Position numbers and translations under genes: made by a program
In this document: in pieces, positions 22,001 to 33,337 of the stretch
How the letters are laid out: each line of letters starts with the position of its first letter
How positions within the stretch are numbered: the stretch's first letter is position 1
NCBI RefSeq assembly: GCF_017654505.1
Contig: NC_054534.1
Coordinates: 46,589,288 to 46,653,287 of the forward strand
Source: Polyodon spathula
Taxonomy: Eukaryota; Chordata; Actinopteri; Acipenseriformes; Polyodontidae
DNA: 64,000 nucleotides
Reading direction: 5' to 3'
The notes under the pieces: model-generated
Seen by the model: the letters and a program-made list of their open reading frames with translations, nothing else
What the model was told of the DNA's origin: nothing
Database searches by the model: none

Positions 22001-22915
22001 CAGCTAACTGCACAGCTAGGCTGGCACTCAGAGAGGCTTGCAGAAAGACTGATGGGTGAGTTGAGGGGCTGCCTCTCCCCGCGGCTCAAGGCAGTCCTGA
22101 GGGAGGAGTTGTCCAGAGGCACAGAGCAGAGACAGCTTTCCTTATTTCCAGGGATGATCGTGTCACCAGCAGTAGGTGAGGAAGGTGAGGGGGGTGGAGA
22201 GAATGGAGGGACTTTGCTTAAATTGCAGAATGTGGAGGAAATTATCTTTCACACAATGAATGGAAAACATATATACAAATTGTGTGTTAAAGCCACAGAG
22301 TATAGTAGGCTAAGGGGTCTGGTAGACTCTAAGTGGCGAGCTTACTTGGCTGTAGAGGAGGGGCACAGGCCGGTGTGGAGGGTGCTGTACAAGCCGCCTC
22401 TCGCCAAGAGAGTGGGGGACCTGCAGTGGAAGATTCTACACTGCATTGTGTCCACAGGCAGGTTTCTCCATAGAGTGGACCCCAGCATCAGTGAGCAGTG
22501 CGCTTTTTGCTCAGCAGAGGAAACTCTCTTTCATGCCTACAGTGAGTGTGAGAGGCTGCGGCCACTTTTTAGTTTACTGCAGGGAATCCTGAATAATTTA
22601 GGGGTTGTTTTTAGCAAGGAGCTTTTTATTTTTGGGGTTCTATACAGTTTTAAAATGAAAAACAGGCGTGTTCTTATTAATTTTTTAATTGGACAGGCAA
22701 AATTGGCTATTTTAAAGACAAGGAAAAATCAACTCTCTGGTTCTGGACTGACCAGTTTAGTGGTTCAATTCAGGGTGCTCGTGGTCAGCCAGATCAGAGT
22801 AGAGTTTGAGTATTTTAAACTGGTCAGTAACCTGGAGGACTTTCAGGAGAGGTGGTGTGTGGGAGACACCTTGTGTGCTGTGAGTGAGGAGGGGGAGCTC
22901 CAGTTTTTGTTCTAA
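19054..22915 (+). pseudogene. Tx1-clade LINE ORF2 (endonuclease and RT), broken
   Basis: Endonuclease blocks: FLQETH (about 19141-19160), YAPN, GGDFNC (19465-19485) and the SDHHFL box (19725-19745). RT blocks: LLPKKGD..QLKNWRPLSIL, YCIPGRSIFDNL, SLDQEKAFDRVDH with the first palm Asp, GIRQGCA, then the palm box as SAYAGD: the first Asp of the usual YADD is Gly. A zinc-type C..C.......H....C motif (CAFCSAEETLFHAYSEC) lies near 22500-22550. Breaks: TAG at 19179-19181, frame changes near 19385 (in a G-run), 19900, 20430 and 21060. The last 600 codons (21074-22915) are open. The enzyme nicks target DNA and reverse-transcribes the RNA there. Confidence 0.85.
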
Positions 22916-23174
22916 TTTTATTTAATTTTTGTTTTACAGTGTTTTATTTTGGCTTTAATCTGTTTTCAACAAAGAAAAAAACCCTGTTTAATATTGATTT
23001 TTTAATGATCCTTTTATTTTGTTTAAAATCTGTTTTTAAGGAGAACACGATGTATTTTAGGATTTTTTTAATTCTGCTGAGGCAGTAGGAATCTTAACTT
23101 TTGTTGTGTTTTACCTTTATTTGAATTTTAATGGATTTTATTTGGAATATTTAAATAAAGGATCTTAAAAGTCA

Positions 23175-23177
<3 letters not shown>

Positions 23178-23231
<54 letters not shown>
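23178..23231 (+). repeat. (TC)n microsatellite, right of LINE
   Basis: About 27 TC units begin immediately after the LINE 3' end GGATCTTAAAAGTCAAAG. See the matching tract at 17304-17353. Confidence 0.95.
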
Positions 23232-23232
<1 letters not shown>

Positions 23233-23264
23233 GCAAAATCTCCTTGTCTCCAACTCCCTGAGCA

Positions 23265-23330
23265 GCCACACTCTCACATGTTTTTGGCAGGGACAGGAAT
23301 TAACCCCATCCCTGCCAACCACCACCAAAA
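23265..23330 (-). repeat. Fragment of the LTR found at 33338-33762
   Basis: CCACACTCTCACATGTTTTT then GGCAGGGACAGGAATTAACC and CCATCCCTGCCA matches 33670-33722 of the minus-strand LTR with few changes. The rest of that LTR is not seen here. Confidence 0.55.
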
Positions 23331-24561
23331 TTCAAACAAAACACCACACTTTATTTATAGGCAGAGCTCTTGTTTTGCCACAGTTACAAAATTGGTCACA
23401 AACCCCCAGAAAAAGTCTATTTCAGTTCCTTTTGCTACTGGTTTTGTAAAAAGTAACACTTATTTTGCTATACCAAAATTAATGAATTCCACATTTGCTT
23501 CCTGAATGAAATATATATCATCAACATGGATGATCACGCTGCAATAAACCAGAAAAGAGTGGCACTCAAGTGATTGCAAGATGACTGTTACAGTTCAAGT
23601 ATTGTTCAAAAGCATTTTGCTGTGATTGTTGATTGAAGATTATTCCACTCTATAAAAGAAAATATGACAAATGTTATTAGCCCAACACTCCCTCCCCCTG
23701 TCTTCTCTATCACTTTCTTCATTCAAAGAATATCTATAGAGAACATCTGGTAATATTTCAAAATCTAAGCTCCTTTTCACAATTTGGGCATTATTTAAAA
23801 AAACAGTTGAAGTCCTCTGATAAAAACTCAGGATACCATAATCCAGCCATACTTCTATGAAATTCTGTGCCATTACAATCCCCTTAAAAAACTATATTTA
23901 CTCCAAAGAAGGGGCCCACAGCAGACCTATAGCAACACATTTCAGTTCTTGTCAGTTTTTATTAGCCCAACAATCTACCTCCTCTGTCACATCTATACAT
24001 TAATAACTGCAATCCCAAAACATATATTGCTTCTTGAAAAGAGCACATTTGTTATTAAATTGATTAAAAAAAAGGCCTTGAGATATTCTAAGGAATTCTT
24101 CCTTTTTCTTTCATGTAGAAACTAAAGAGAACAGGTTTATTTTTGTAAAAGTCTATGATCTTCCTTCTTGTTGTGTTTCCTGTGTATGTGCAGTTGCATG
24201 CCTGCATAAACATACGTTTAAAACAAATCATCGGGTTATGAATCAATGTATGTGAAAGTAAGTAAAATGGCCTTGGCGCAGTCAACCACTACCGCATCTC
24301 CCTTGTCTGCTCCTTTCTTATCAGTGTTGTCTGGCTCAGCTGTAGTCTTCATGCTACACATCAATCGCAACCTGACCTGCTAAGGTTGGAGGACTATTCA
24401 ATCGCTCAGGGCCTCAAGAAGAAACATTACTCACTGTCCTGAATAAATGTCTATTCTGGTTGTTTAGAAACAATCCACGTGTACCCTGGAGAATAGGTAG
24501 AGACTGTGTGATGTTTCCTTTTCTACACAGATTGACTGCAGTTTACAGAAAGAGAACGAGA

Positions 24562-24562
<1 letters not shown>
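23331..24562. other. No gene recognised
   Basis: Two diverged direct copies of TTATTAGCCCAACA..CTCC..CC..TGTC lie at about 23672 and 23958. No protein motif or element end is evident. Confidence 0.45.
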
Positions 24563-24619
<57 letters not shown>

Positions 24620-24660
24620 ATCAATTAATAAGTCATTTAGCAGACACTTTTATCCAAAAT
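24563..24660 (-). repeat. (ATT)n microsatellite joined to an L2-type retroposon tail
   Basis: ATT repeats fill 24563-24615. Just right of them the inverse complement reads TTTTGGATAAAAGTGTCTGC then TAAATGACTTA, the widely shared 3' tail of L2-clade LINEs and their SINEs. On the minus strand the tail is followed by (AAT)n, as normal for a retroposon 3' end. The body of the element is not recognisable. Confidence 0.6.
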
Positions 24661-25346
24661 GATTGATAGTCCAAATTTATATTTTTAACCTTAAAGTGCC
24701 TTTAAAAGCATTTCTTTGACAAAAAGTGATCAGATAGTGCTTTAACATTATTTTACAGTTATTTTGATTGCTTTTAAGTCCTAATGTTCACTAGAAATGA
24801 GCATGAGCAATAAGCTTTGTACTTGTGTGCTACTCTTTTTTTTACTCCATTTTAAATATTCCATGGAAACTTTGTTGCTTATTCCTTATGACCAATAACA
24901 CTAGCCAAGAAGCAGCTGAAATCCCCTGAATGTGTTTTCTCAAATTGTTTACAAAGACGATATACACACCTGAATTCTGCTCTCTAGAATTAACATTGGT
25001 TTCACTCTATCTCATAATGGTTTGACTTCACCACTGAGGCTGTGAGCCAAATCACCTTAACTCTGGCATTCACAGTCTTTAACACAGTGTACCAGTATTG
25101 TATGTTACTAAAGATGACAGTAGTTTACATCACGTACATGTTTCACAGGCAGAAGATACAGGCCTTTTATTCTACAACTTACACAGAGAAGTATAATATC
25201 AATTTTATACTAAATACTTGTATAATTTATTAAAAATGGTTTACCATACTAGTTGCCAAATATTTAATTAGATTAGACTTCTCAAATCCACAATGCATGC
25301 TAGAAGGTGTTTGAACTGGTTTGTTAGAATACTAGTATCATAGTAA
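24661..25346. other. No gene recognised
   Basis: AT-rich DNA without known motifs. Confidence 0.45.
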
Positions 25347-25663
25347 TCATTTTATTGTGTTACTTGTTCCCATGTGTTGCTGCAACTGTTTACGTAAGGT
25401 GTGTGTGTTGTTTTCATTTTTTGTTTACATTTCCATCTTAGTTATATAGGTGAGCAGGAGAATGATGGGAAATGTAGCTCTGAGAGGTCCATGTGAGTAC
25501 ATGGGAAGCCATCTTCAGAGAGGGAATGCAATCTAAAAGTTTTAAAAAGTGGTCAAAATGTAAAAATAAATAAATTTAAAATAAAACAATACACACCTTA
25601 CGTAAACAGTTATAGCAATACATGGGAACATGTATCACAATAAAATAAAAAGGTTCTTATGTA
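25347..25663. mobile_element. MITE-like element with about 65-bp inverted ends
   Basis: TTCCCATGTGTTGCTGCAAC then TGTTTACGTAAGGTGTGTG at about 25368-25407 is mirrored by the inverse complement of 25592-25635 (TTCCCATGTATTGCTATAAC then TGTTTACGTAAGGTGTGTA). The inverted match extends outward through TTTTATTGTG. The loop is about 170 bp and non-coding. This is a typical non-autonomous DNA transposon shape; superfamily and target duplication are not determined. Confidence 0.6.
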
Positions 25664-26106
25664 CCCTTAAAAACACGAGTTTTGTATATTTTAGGTTTAT
25701 GCAGTTGTGGGTTTTAATCTCGGTAATGCTTGCTATTCTTTTTGAAAATATCAGATTTCAGTTTTACTGCTATACCTCTCTGCCCCCTCTTGTTCAAAGC
25801 TTGTAACTGTGAGAGACAAGCATATCTGCAATGAGCAAAATATTGTATTTCATTCTATTAGGAATTCAATTACATTTTTTTTTTTTTTTATTAAACTAAT
25901 TTATTGTAAGAATACAGGAGAATGGCATTTAATTTGGATGAAACCCCCATCTTGCTACTAAAGCATCAATATAACAAACTGAACTGTGATAATTTCACAC
26001 TGAGATGGAACAGCAGTGTCAATGAATCCAATGAGAGGGTAATTAAGTAAAGATATTTGATTGTATATTAACATATATATATATAGATATATATATGTGT
26101 GTATGG
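25664..26106. other. No gene recognised
   Basis: A T-run near 25876-25889 and an AT dinucleotide tract near 26072-26095; otherwise nothing. Confidence 0.45.
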
Positions 26107-26108
26107 TA

Positions 26109-27215
26109 GTCAGTCAAAAAGTTTAAGTACACTTATGGGAAACTAGGTTTTTTTTTCATAATTGACAATGTTTTACGTTGTATACGTTTCTGTAAATACT
26201 TGAAAATGAAAACACATGTTACAATATACAAAACAAAACATAAGGAGTATCAAAGCAATGTTCAAGAAAATTGAAAACTCATGTCACCCTCTCAGGATTT
26301 CAAAATTTGGACCCAAATCACTCAGTCCATAAGACTGACTTCCACTCCTCAAACGTCCAGTTTCTGTGTTTTTTGTCCCAGGCAAGTCTCTTCCTGTTAT
26401 TCTGCACTCTTAACAATGTTTTCTTTGCAGCAATTCTTCCAGTTAGGCCAGCTTCACGCAATCTCCTCTGAACAGTTGATGTTGAAATATCTGTACTTCT
26501 AGTAGCATTTAGCTGAGCTTGTATTTCAGGGGCAGTTAATCGCCAGTTTCGCAGACTTGTGACTCAAATTAACTTGTTCTCTTATTCTGAGGTTAGCCTT
26601 GGCATACCTGACCTTGTTCGGTCCTCATGAGTGCCAGTTTCTTCAAATCGTTTGATGGTCTTGGCCATAGCAGTTACAGACACTTGCAAAGTTCTTGCAA
26701 TTTGTCTTAAAGATTGACCTTCATATCTTTTTTCTTTGCTTAAGTGAGCGTACTTTGTCATTTTCTGCTCCCTTACATTCAGGAATGACATACTTGTGCC
26801 TATGCTACCTATATTTATAGTAATCATGGACCCTCACCTGTTAACAATAATTGGTGAAAAAAGGTTAATTAGGTAACATGCTAGTTAACTCAGAGAACAT
26901 CTAACAAAGACACTTTTATACTTAGGCCAGTGTTCTAACACCATGTTATACACATTTCAGGCTTAACTGACTTGGGCTTCAAACTGAAATCCCCTTGCTT
27001 TGGGTGACAATTTCATTGAAATTGACAAGATTTACATTTACATTAAAATTTCATTTTTAAATGAATTTCACTTATGATTATATCTGTTTATATAAGTACA
27101 TGTATCATATAATGAAATATTAAGTATTTATAGACAAGTTTATATAGTTAAAAGCATAGATAATCATGAAAAACTTGGTTTCAAGCAGGTGTACTCAAAC
27201 TTTTGACTGGTACTG
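26109..27215 (-). mobile_element. Tc1/mariner transposon, internally deleted (third copy)
   Basis: The ends match as inverted repeats: left GTCAGTCAAAAAGTTTAAGT with ACACTTATGGGAAACTAGG, right (inverted) CAGTACCAGTCAAAAGTTTG with AGTACACCTGCTTGAAACC. TA flanks both ends (26107-26108 and 27216-27217). About 1.1 kb long. The coding part stops after the first catalytic region, so it is a deletion derivative that could only move with help. Confidence 0.8.
26280..26827 (-). pseudogene. Tc1-like transposase, N-terminal part
   Basis: Minus strand from 26827 (the conserved KYAHLSKEKRYEGQS starts at about 26755): KEKRYEGQSLRQIARTLQVS then KTIKRFEETGTHEDRTRSG.PRLTSE is the paired HTH and GRPR-like box. 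After a frame break near 26580 the inverse complement continues with LTAPEIQAQLNATRSTDIST then LREAGLTGRIAAKK and a WK.VLW.E..D-type stretch near the first catalytic Asp (about 26310). The DDE remainder is missing, so no catalysis is possible. Confidence 0.8.
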
Positions 27216-27218
27216 TAT

Positions 27219-27273
<55 letters not shown>

Positions 27274-27290
27274 ATATATGGATATTAATG
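27216..27290. repeat. (AT)n microsatellite at the Tc1 insertion site
   Basis: Almost pure AT dinucleotides; the Tc1 right end lies inside this tract. Confidence 0.85.
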
Positions 27291-29860
27291 TCACAATTAT
27301 ATATATAATTTTGTCACACCGATTTAAAATGAAAAACTGTTTGTGGTTGTGGTTACAACAACTCCAGTTTCAAGTATAATCTGTGGAAAGTTAATGGCTC
27401 TTTATCATCTACCTGAAGAGCATGGTTTGGTTGCTGCCCAAGTTTTGTATTAGGATATATATTAGTATAGCCAATGTTTTAAATTTTAGGATTTACAAGG
27501 TTTATGAAAATAAACAATGGCTGAATCAATTCGTATCAATAAACCTATAATTGATCTAGATTTTGTCCCATGACCTGGTGAGATCCTCCAGAGGCATAAA
27601 AATTTAATTTCATAATTAGTGCAATTTATTGGAATGTGAATACAAGTAATCTAGCACCTATAGTTTGTTTGTGAACAGAGATCAAAACCATCCAGATACA
27701 TAATTTGTGGATCACTGTTATCCAGATTACAAGTTTTGAAAAACCAGACCCTGATGATTAATTGCTTAAGCAATGAAAAAAGCTTTTACTGTGATGTCAC
27801 GCCTTAAATTATTCCTAAAACAAATAAAACTTTAGAATTTCAATCATCTGCTAGATTTTAATAAAAACAGACATTATGATTTTACGTGGAAAAAGACTAG
27901 TTCTACCATGGAAACTTGCCATAAATACCCCTATCCCATGGGCTGATTCAGACCCCAATTACAGACTCGAAACAGATTACCTTGACCTATTGCCTCCAGG
28001 GTCAAGTAGCTTGTAAACAGGTTATTGGTTATTGGTTAGATACCATGAATAGAGGGTGCCATTGACTTTCAGCACATCTAAATCAGTACATGTGTTGCGT
28101 TGGCATTCAAATTGACCATTATCAAAGTGGGAAGAAAATGGGATTTAAACCCATAATTGAGCACTCCAAATATTTTATGATAATGATTAATTTACAGAAC
28201 AAATTAATCTGCCATCTGAAGGACAATCCCTTTTACACAAACATGTGCTACATATGGAAGTTTTATTTTTTTTGTTTGCATACATAAATGCAATATTAGT
28301 TTTATGTTAACAAGCCTGTTACTGTAGGTTTACCGCTCACTGTAGGATAACAAACACCTCAGGCATGGCTGTGACTTATGAAAGCTATTCCTCATGAGTG
28401 AGATTAGCTCTGCAATGCACCACATTTATAAATTAGACAGCATGCAGCTAATACTCTGAATGATGCCATCAGGAAGCTACTGAGACAGTTCAGAATCCCC
28501 ACTGGATAATGTGATTTGGAGCAGAGACTCACCTTGGATGTGCAAGGCATTTGCAATCCAGGCATAAAAATGTAAGCCTTTGATCTCATCTTATGAATAA
28601 AAATATGAGCTAATCTTTTTTTATAATTTGTAGACATTTCATTTTCCACTTTTATGCACAATATTTATTTTGCATAATTTGCAGTATTTATTTGATATTG
28701 TTATGTTGACATTTTATTATTAAGATGTGACTTTAAAGTAAAATGCAGGTGCATATTTTAAAAGGCTGTATGACTGAAGTATGAACCCATCTTTACCCGG
28801 TACTCTCATTGAATGAAATACTGTATATTACTTTATCCCACTGATTCTCTCAAATTGAATGCTGCTCCATTTTATGAAATTCCCACTGAGGGTAAGATTA
28901 CTGCGTTTTTTTAGTTACAGTAAATTCAGAAAAATTCCATCTTCGTCTATTTGTTTGGATTTTTAGTTTCATACATAAGTTTAAAAAAACATACGAAAAT
29001 ACAGTACATCGTTAAAAAAAGTCTTTATAGATAGTCATTCATAGTTATGGTTGCAAACTGTCCAGTTTTCTAGTACATTGAAAACCGGACACGCATTGCC
29101 CATTAACACTCAGTACCAATGTTGCCGAAAGGCGACCACCGGCTCTGTGCCAGTGGTGCAAATTTGTGACAGACTGTTGTGGTGCCTTTAATTAGGCTTC
29201 CCAGCTAGAATGGCTGGGAAGCCTGTTGTTATTGCTGGGCTTATTTTATTTATTTATTTATTTATTTATTTTCCATCCGCCGAGAAAATTTAAACGTTCC
29301 AGAAAATCAACACCATTGCACGAAAGTGGTAGAGGGAAGTTATGTGACAGCGAAAACAAAGGTCATAGGTCACAAGGTTGTCTATCAAGTTTGTGGAAAG
29401 CAACTTGCTACATTTTGCATTTGACCTATCCATAAGGTCAATTGCAAAACTAGCGCATATATCCTTACAGAGAGCAGATAGGGTCATGGTTACTATGGAA
29501 CAAATATAGGAACCCATATAGCTCTACTCAAAAAATGTCTTGACCCAGACCTTTGACCTCTCCATAAGGTCAAATGTAAAACTATGGTTACAATGGAATA
29601 ATGCTAAGAAGCCGTCAAGTTGCTTGCAACCTAGTTATCAATTAATGCTGCTAAAACAGCAAATGAGCTGGGCAGATTGACATCACTGCAATGAGCAGCA
29701 CAATTTCAGCTTTTGAGAGTTACTGTAGTTCCTTTGGTTTTTGGTTGACAGAAAAGCTTAATTCTAAAAGTGCTATTCTGTTACTGCAATTTTTTCCTCT
29801 CTCTCACTTTACAGATATAATATTATGACTGGAGAAGATGGCCTAGTGTTGGTTATATAA
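27291..29860. other. Long AT-rich stretch, no gene recognised
   Basis: Contains a (ATTT)n tract at about 29245-29272 and a pair of short direct repeats reading GACCT.TCCATAAGGTCAA near 29424 and 29559. No coding motif, RNA gene or transposon end was found by eye. Confidence 0.45.
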
Positions 29861-29864
29861 GTAT

Positions 29865-30235
29865 ATGGCAGTATAACGGGATGGCGTGTATGGTGAGGCT
29901 AGTCCAGGCTATTCCATTCCCAGGGGGTGGCATACAATTGTCCAAGCACCGCCCAGGGGGAGAGGGCTTGCCTGTAAGTTGCCCAGAGCTGCATGGTTCT
30001 CCGACGTGGTAGCTCTGAGGTGTCTGCATGGTGGGCCTGCAGAGTGAAAAGAAGCGGATGGCTGATGGCACACATTTTGGAGGATGCATGTGTCTTTGTC
30101 CCTCCCAAGTCAGCGCGAGGGTGGCAGAGGTGAGCGGGTTGAAATAAAAAACAATAATTGGGCTTACCAAATTGTGGAGAAATTTGAAAAATAATTGCCG
30201 ACTGGCAATTTTTTTTTTTTTTTTTTTTTTATATA
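29865..30235 (+). repeat. Dispersed GC-rich SINE-like repeat, second copy
   Basis: It shares its 5' core with 5470-5790, then continues with GGCTTGCCTGTAAGTTGCCC, AGAGCTGCATGG.TCTCCGACG, CTCTGAGGTGTCTGCATGG and a 3' end AATAATTGGGCTTACCAAATTG, TGGAGAAATTTGAAAAATAATTG, followed by a T-run at 30210-30230. The GC-rich body, AT-rich end and homopolymer suggest a retroposon, but direction and family are uncertain. Confidence 0.5.
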
Positions 30236-30389
30236 TATGTTTTTGTTGGATAATATTTTTAATAAATGACATGCTTGTTACTTGGGTTTAATATACTTCT
30301 AATGGATGTGGTTCATAAATCATTGATGGTGACAATATATGTAATTGTGAAAAGGATGTGAGTGTTGCAATATACAAAGGTAAGGTCCA

Positions 30390-30965
30390 GACAAAAGTAC
30401 TCTCCCAAAATGTCTGTTTTATTTTATATGCCAAATAATAAGCCACCCCTCTACAAGTAATGATATCAGGGGAAACACGGCAGGTTTACAATCCTGATCA
30501 AACAAAAGAAATACACTCCTAAACCACAATCCTCTGTGCAAGAAACTGTGCTCCTTTTCTCCGGGATCGTGGCGAGTGCTGGTGCTGTGCTGTGCTCCTT
30601 TTCTCCGGGATCGTGGCAAAGTGCTGGTGCTGTGCTGTGCTCCTTTACTCCGGGATCGTGGTGAGTGCTGGTGCTGTGTTGTGCTGTGAGGGACATGCTC
30701 CAGGTTTGGTGCTGGCTCCATGGATGCAGCTGCCGACTCTTACTACTCTTTTATAAAACACAACATGAAAAACAATAATTTTGCAGACTCCGGTTCAATT
30801 AGGTTGTCAGCGCAAAGTGCCTTACTGATGTAGCTGCTTCCCCTTAAACAAATCAACGTGTCGCCATGGTTTCTCTAATCTCTCTCTACCCTGTAGCTGA
30901 TTGCAAGTGAGTCCTTCCTGGACTATGTGCTATGCAACTATGTGCTCCCCCTAATATGGTCACCT
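30390..30965 (-). repeat. LTR-like segment, inverted relative to 33025-33205
   Basis: On the minus strand it has ACCATATTAGGGGGAGCACA (near 30940) at its start, TTATAAAAGAG (about 30747-30757) like a TATA box and AATAAAA near 30417-30424 like a poly(A) signal. Its first 180 bases match the plus strand at 33025-33205. Ends and target duplication were not resolved. Confidence 0.45.
30548..30680 (+). repeat. 44/45-bp tandem repeat, three copies
   Basis: Units starting at 30548, 30592 and 30637 read GTGCTCCTTTTCTCCGGGAT then CGTGGCGAGTGCTGGTGCTG TGCT with small changes. It lies inside the LTR-like segment. Confidence 0.85.
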
Positions 30966-31349
30966 TCCGGTTTCTGCATACCGTCAAGGCTGTCCATCTA
31001 GGAGTAAGCATACCACCAACCTTAAACTGCACCCTTTCTGGGTGGGAGGAAACATATGTACACAGTAGGATTCAAAAGGAATTTGTCCAGTTTATGGACA
31101 GGTGTTGGAAATTTTAGTGTTGATGTCCCTTAGGAATGTATGTATGTAAACAAGAAGAGTACCTCCTTCATACAGCAGCAGTCCATCTCGTACCAACTTT
31201 CACTCGATTTGTGTTCTCTGAAGCAACATTCTAGGTTGTACTATATCATGCATTCTCTAACTGTGGGTAGACGAGAGAGACACAGAGATCGATGTTAAAA
31301 CATTGCAAAGGAGTCCAGATTTTATTAACAATTACACAGGCAGGTGCAG

Positions 31350-31417
31350 TGGTTGGTGGCCCCCAGGAGGACATACAACCAAGTGGTTGGTGGCCCCCAG
31401 GAGGACATACAACCAAG
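31350..31417 (+). repeat. 34-bp direct duplication
   Basis: GTGGTTGGTGGCCCCCAGGA GGACATACAACCAA occurs twice in tandem without visible change, so it is recent. Confidence 0.85.
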
Positions 31418-32313
31418 TGTACATGAAAATTATGAATACAAAAAAGCAAAACAAAACACAGTGGGTAAAACAGCTACAAAATAAAAGTTGATCCAATGGT
31501 TTAGAGCGCTGCTCCCACCAAAAGGGAGGTCCCGCTAATCCCTAACACACCTAAACTATATTTGTCTGGGATTAAAAATCCCAGAAATTAATCTCTATGT
31601 GCTAAACACAGTAGCCCCTCTGTATACATGCAATCATTCCTGCATATTTGGTTCACTCACCTTGGTTAAGACACAGTCATGAACTTCAAGCTGGTAGATG
31701 AAGAAGAACAAAGGACTGGTTTTTCATCTCCTTTTTAAAGGCAATTGGTCAGGGTTAATTGATCATCAATTAGCCAATCAACACCTGGCCAATGTTGCAC
31801 ATTGAGCACTTTTTAGCTTTTAACACAAAAAATGCAATTACTTCTAAAAAGAGAAGAAATCATTTAGCATTTCATTACCAAAAATAGAAAAAATCCTTGG
31901 GCTGGGACAATTTTATGTCTTTAAAGAGTAAGAGAAATTACATATTTGCAAAACTATTTACTTGGGACTTTTGAAGTCCAATCTTTAGAAGATTTAAGAC
32001 CCATTTTCACAGGAAATATACCAAATGTAAATACTAAAATTGTGACGAGCTCAAATATCATATAACAATTATTTATTCAAGCTGTACAAATTGTAAAAGA
32101 ATCAAGTACCAATGCAGTGATAATAATAGTTGATGACAAGGGAGTTATTGTTCAATCTTTCTTTAATCAATAGAGCCGCAGTTCATTCCAGTCAATCAAC
32201 AAACAGAACGCAATTATATATTTATGAAATTTTAAATTAAGAGCTGTCAAAGCTGAAAAAGATAGGAAATTCTAAAAATAATAAACACCACCAATGCACT
32301 CATGTTCTGACAA

Positions 32314-32437
32314 GCACACGCTGCTTCGCTAACGTTGTTTCCCAGCACACGCTGCTTCGCTAACGTTGTTTCCCAGCACACGCTGCTTCGCTAACGTTGT
32401 TTCCTAGCACACGTTGCTTCGCTAACGTTGTTTTCCA
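32314..32437 (+). repeat. 31-bp tandem repeat, four copies
   Basis: Units GCACACGCTGCTTCGCTAAC GTTGTTTCCCA start at 32314, 32345, 32376 and 32407. The last carries two or three changes. Confidence 0.9.
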
Positions 32438-33024
32438 CTAGAATGCTGTCTTTCAATATTCCACATAGTGTTTTTTTAGTGCAAGTGTTTTTTTATATCC
32501 CTGAATATCTAAAAAACTACAAATGATACAGTGAAAGTACAAAAGGGATAACATGTTCCTTTTTTGCAAGCAATGAAATTGTTGGTTATAAATGGACGTG
32601 TTTTATTATCCGATTGAAAAAATGGGTAAACAATTGGAATATAATGGAAAATGTGAAATAAAATACATTTTAAACGTAATTTCCTAATGACTAAATACTA
32701 TCAATATATGTTTGTTTGAAACAATCTCAAAAACAAAAATCTTTACCAAGTATTCAACCCCTGCAATCCAACACAAATACATTTTCAAGAATGGGAGGAT
32801 GTAATTGAGTGACTTTGTGTGAGAAGTCAATATACAGGGAAAATTCTAAGTGATGCACAGCTAGGGCAATCTTGTTTTCTTCAACGAAAATAATTTTCAG
32901 CAGTTTCACCAAACTTTGTCTGAACTGTTTTGATGTTTCATGGAAATTTTATTTGTAAAAAGTTTTCACAGAAAAAGACAGTACAGTTCATATGTGATAG
33001 AGAGAGAAAGAATCTAGAAATGGT

Positions 33025-33205
33025 TACCATATTAGGAGGAGCACATAGTTGCAAGTGCCCGGAACGACTCCATTGCAATCAGCTGTAGGATGGCCCTCTA
33101 TTGGAGAAACCATGGTGACGGGTTGTTTGCAGGAGGAGTGTCTGGGTACAAAGGGGAAGTAGCTACGTCAGTACGTGGCCTTGCGCTGAAACGTAACTGA
33201 CTGAC
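33025..33205 (+). repeat. LTR-like segment, plus-strand partner of 30780-30965
   Basis: GGTTACCATATTAGGAGGAG CACATAGTTGCAAG..., then GCAATCAGCTGTAGG, GAGAAACCATGGTGACG and GGGGAAGTAGCTACGTCAGTACG match the inverse complement of 30780-30962 in order. After about 33205 the match is lost; an integrase fragment starts shortly after. Confidence 0.55.
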
Positions 33206-33249
33206 GAATCTGAGTTTTGTTACTGTGTTACGTGTTTCTTTTTTGTTAT

Positions 33250-33337
33250 TGCAGAGGAGGAGTGAGAGCCTACCTGATGTGAGAGAGCTGCCTCAGAGCT
33301 CGACCGGGTTCTCTCCCTTTGAGATGCTGTATGAGAG
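33250..33337 (+). pseudogene. Gmr1-like integrase scrap (copy C)
   Basis: Reads VRELPQSSTGFSPFEMLYE (33278-33335), the block that precedes the integrase C-terminus in copies A, D and E. It is cut off by the minus-strand LTR that starts at 33338. No other integrase part is present here. Confidence 0.7.

Larger units (their letters stand above)
17354..23177 (+). mobile_element. Tx1-clade LINE inserted in a (TC)n microsatellite (Kibi-like)
   Basis: A 5.8-kb two-ORF non-LTR retrotransposon. ORF1 has an RRM-like region and a zinc knuckle; ORF2 has an apurinic endonuclease, RT and a Cys/His motif. The body is bounded exactly by TC tracts on both sides (17304-17353 and 23178-23231) with no other target duplication, as if it had landed within a TC repeat. 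Tx1-clade families that select TC-type microsatellites (Kibi) are known; assignment here rests on domain pattern and target. It is inactive through stops and frameshifts. Confidence 0.8.
30966..33024. other. No gene; contains two short tandem arrays
   Basis: AT-rich DNA between two inverted LTR-like segments. Two tandem repeats are listed separately. No coding region with known motifs was seen. Confidence 0.45.

Noticed and set aside
20952..22122. Minus-strand frames under the LINE ORF2
   Set aside because: Antisense to clear RT sequence.
29290..29600. Repeated GACCT.TCCATAAGGTCAA as nuclear-receptor-like sites
   Set aside because: Only two short direct copies far apart; chance or local duplication cannot be excluded.
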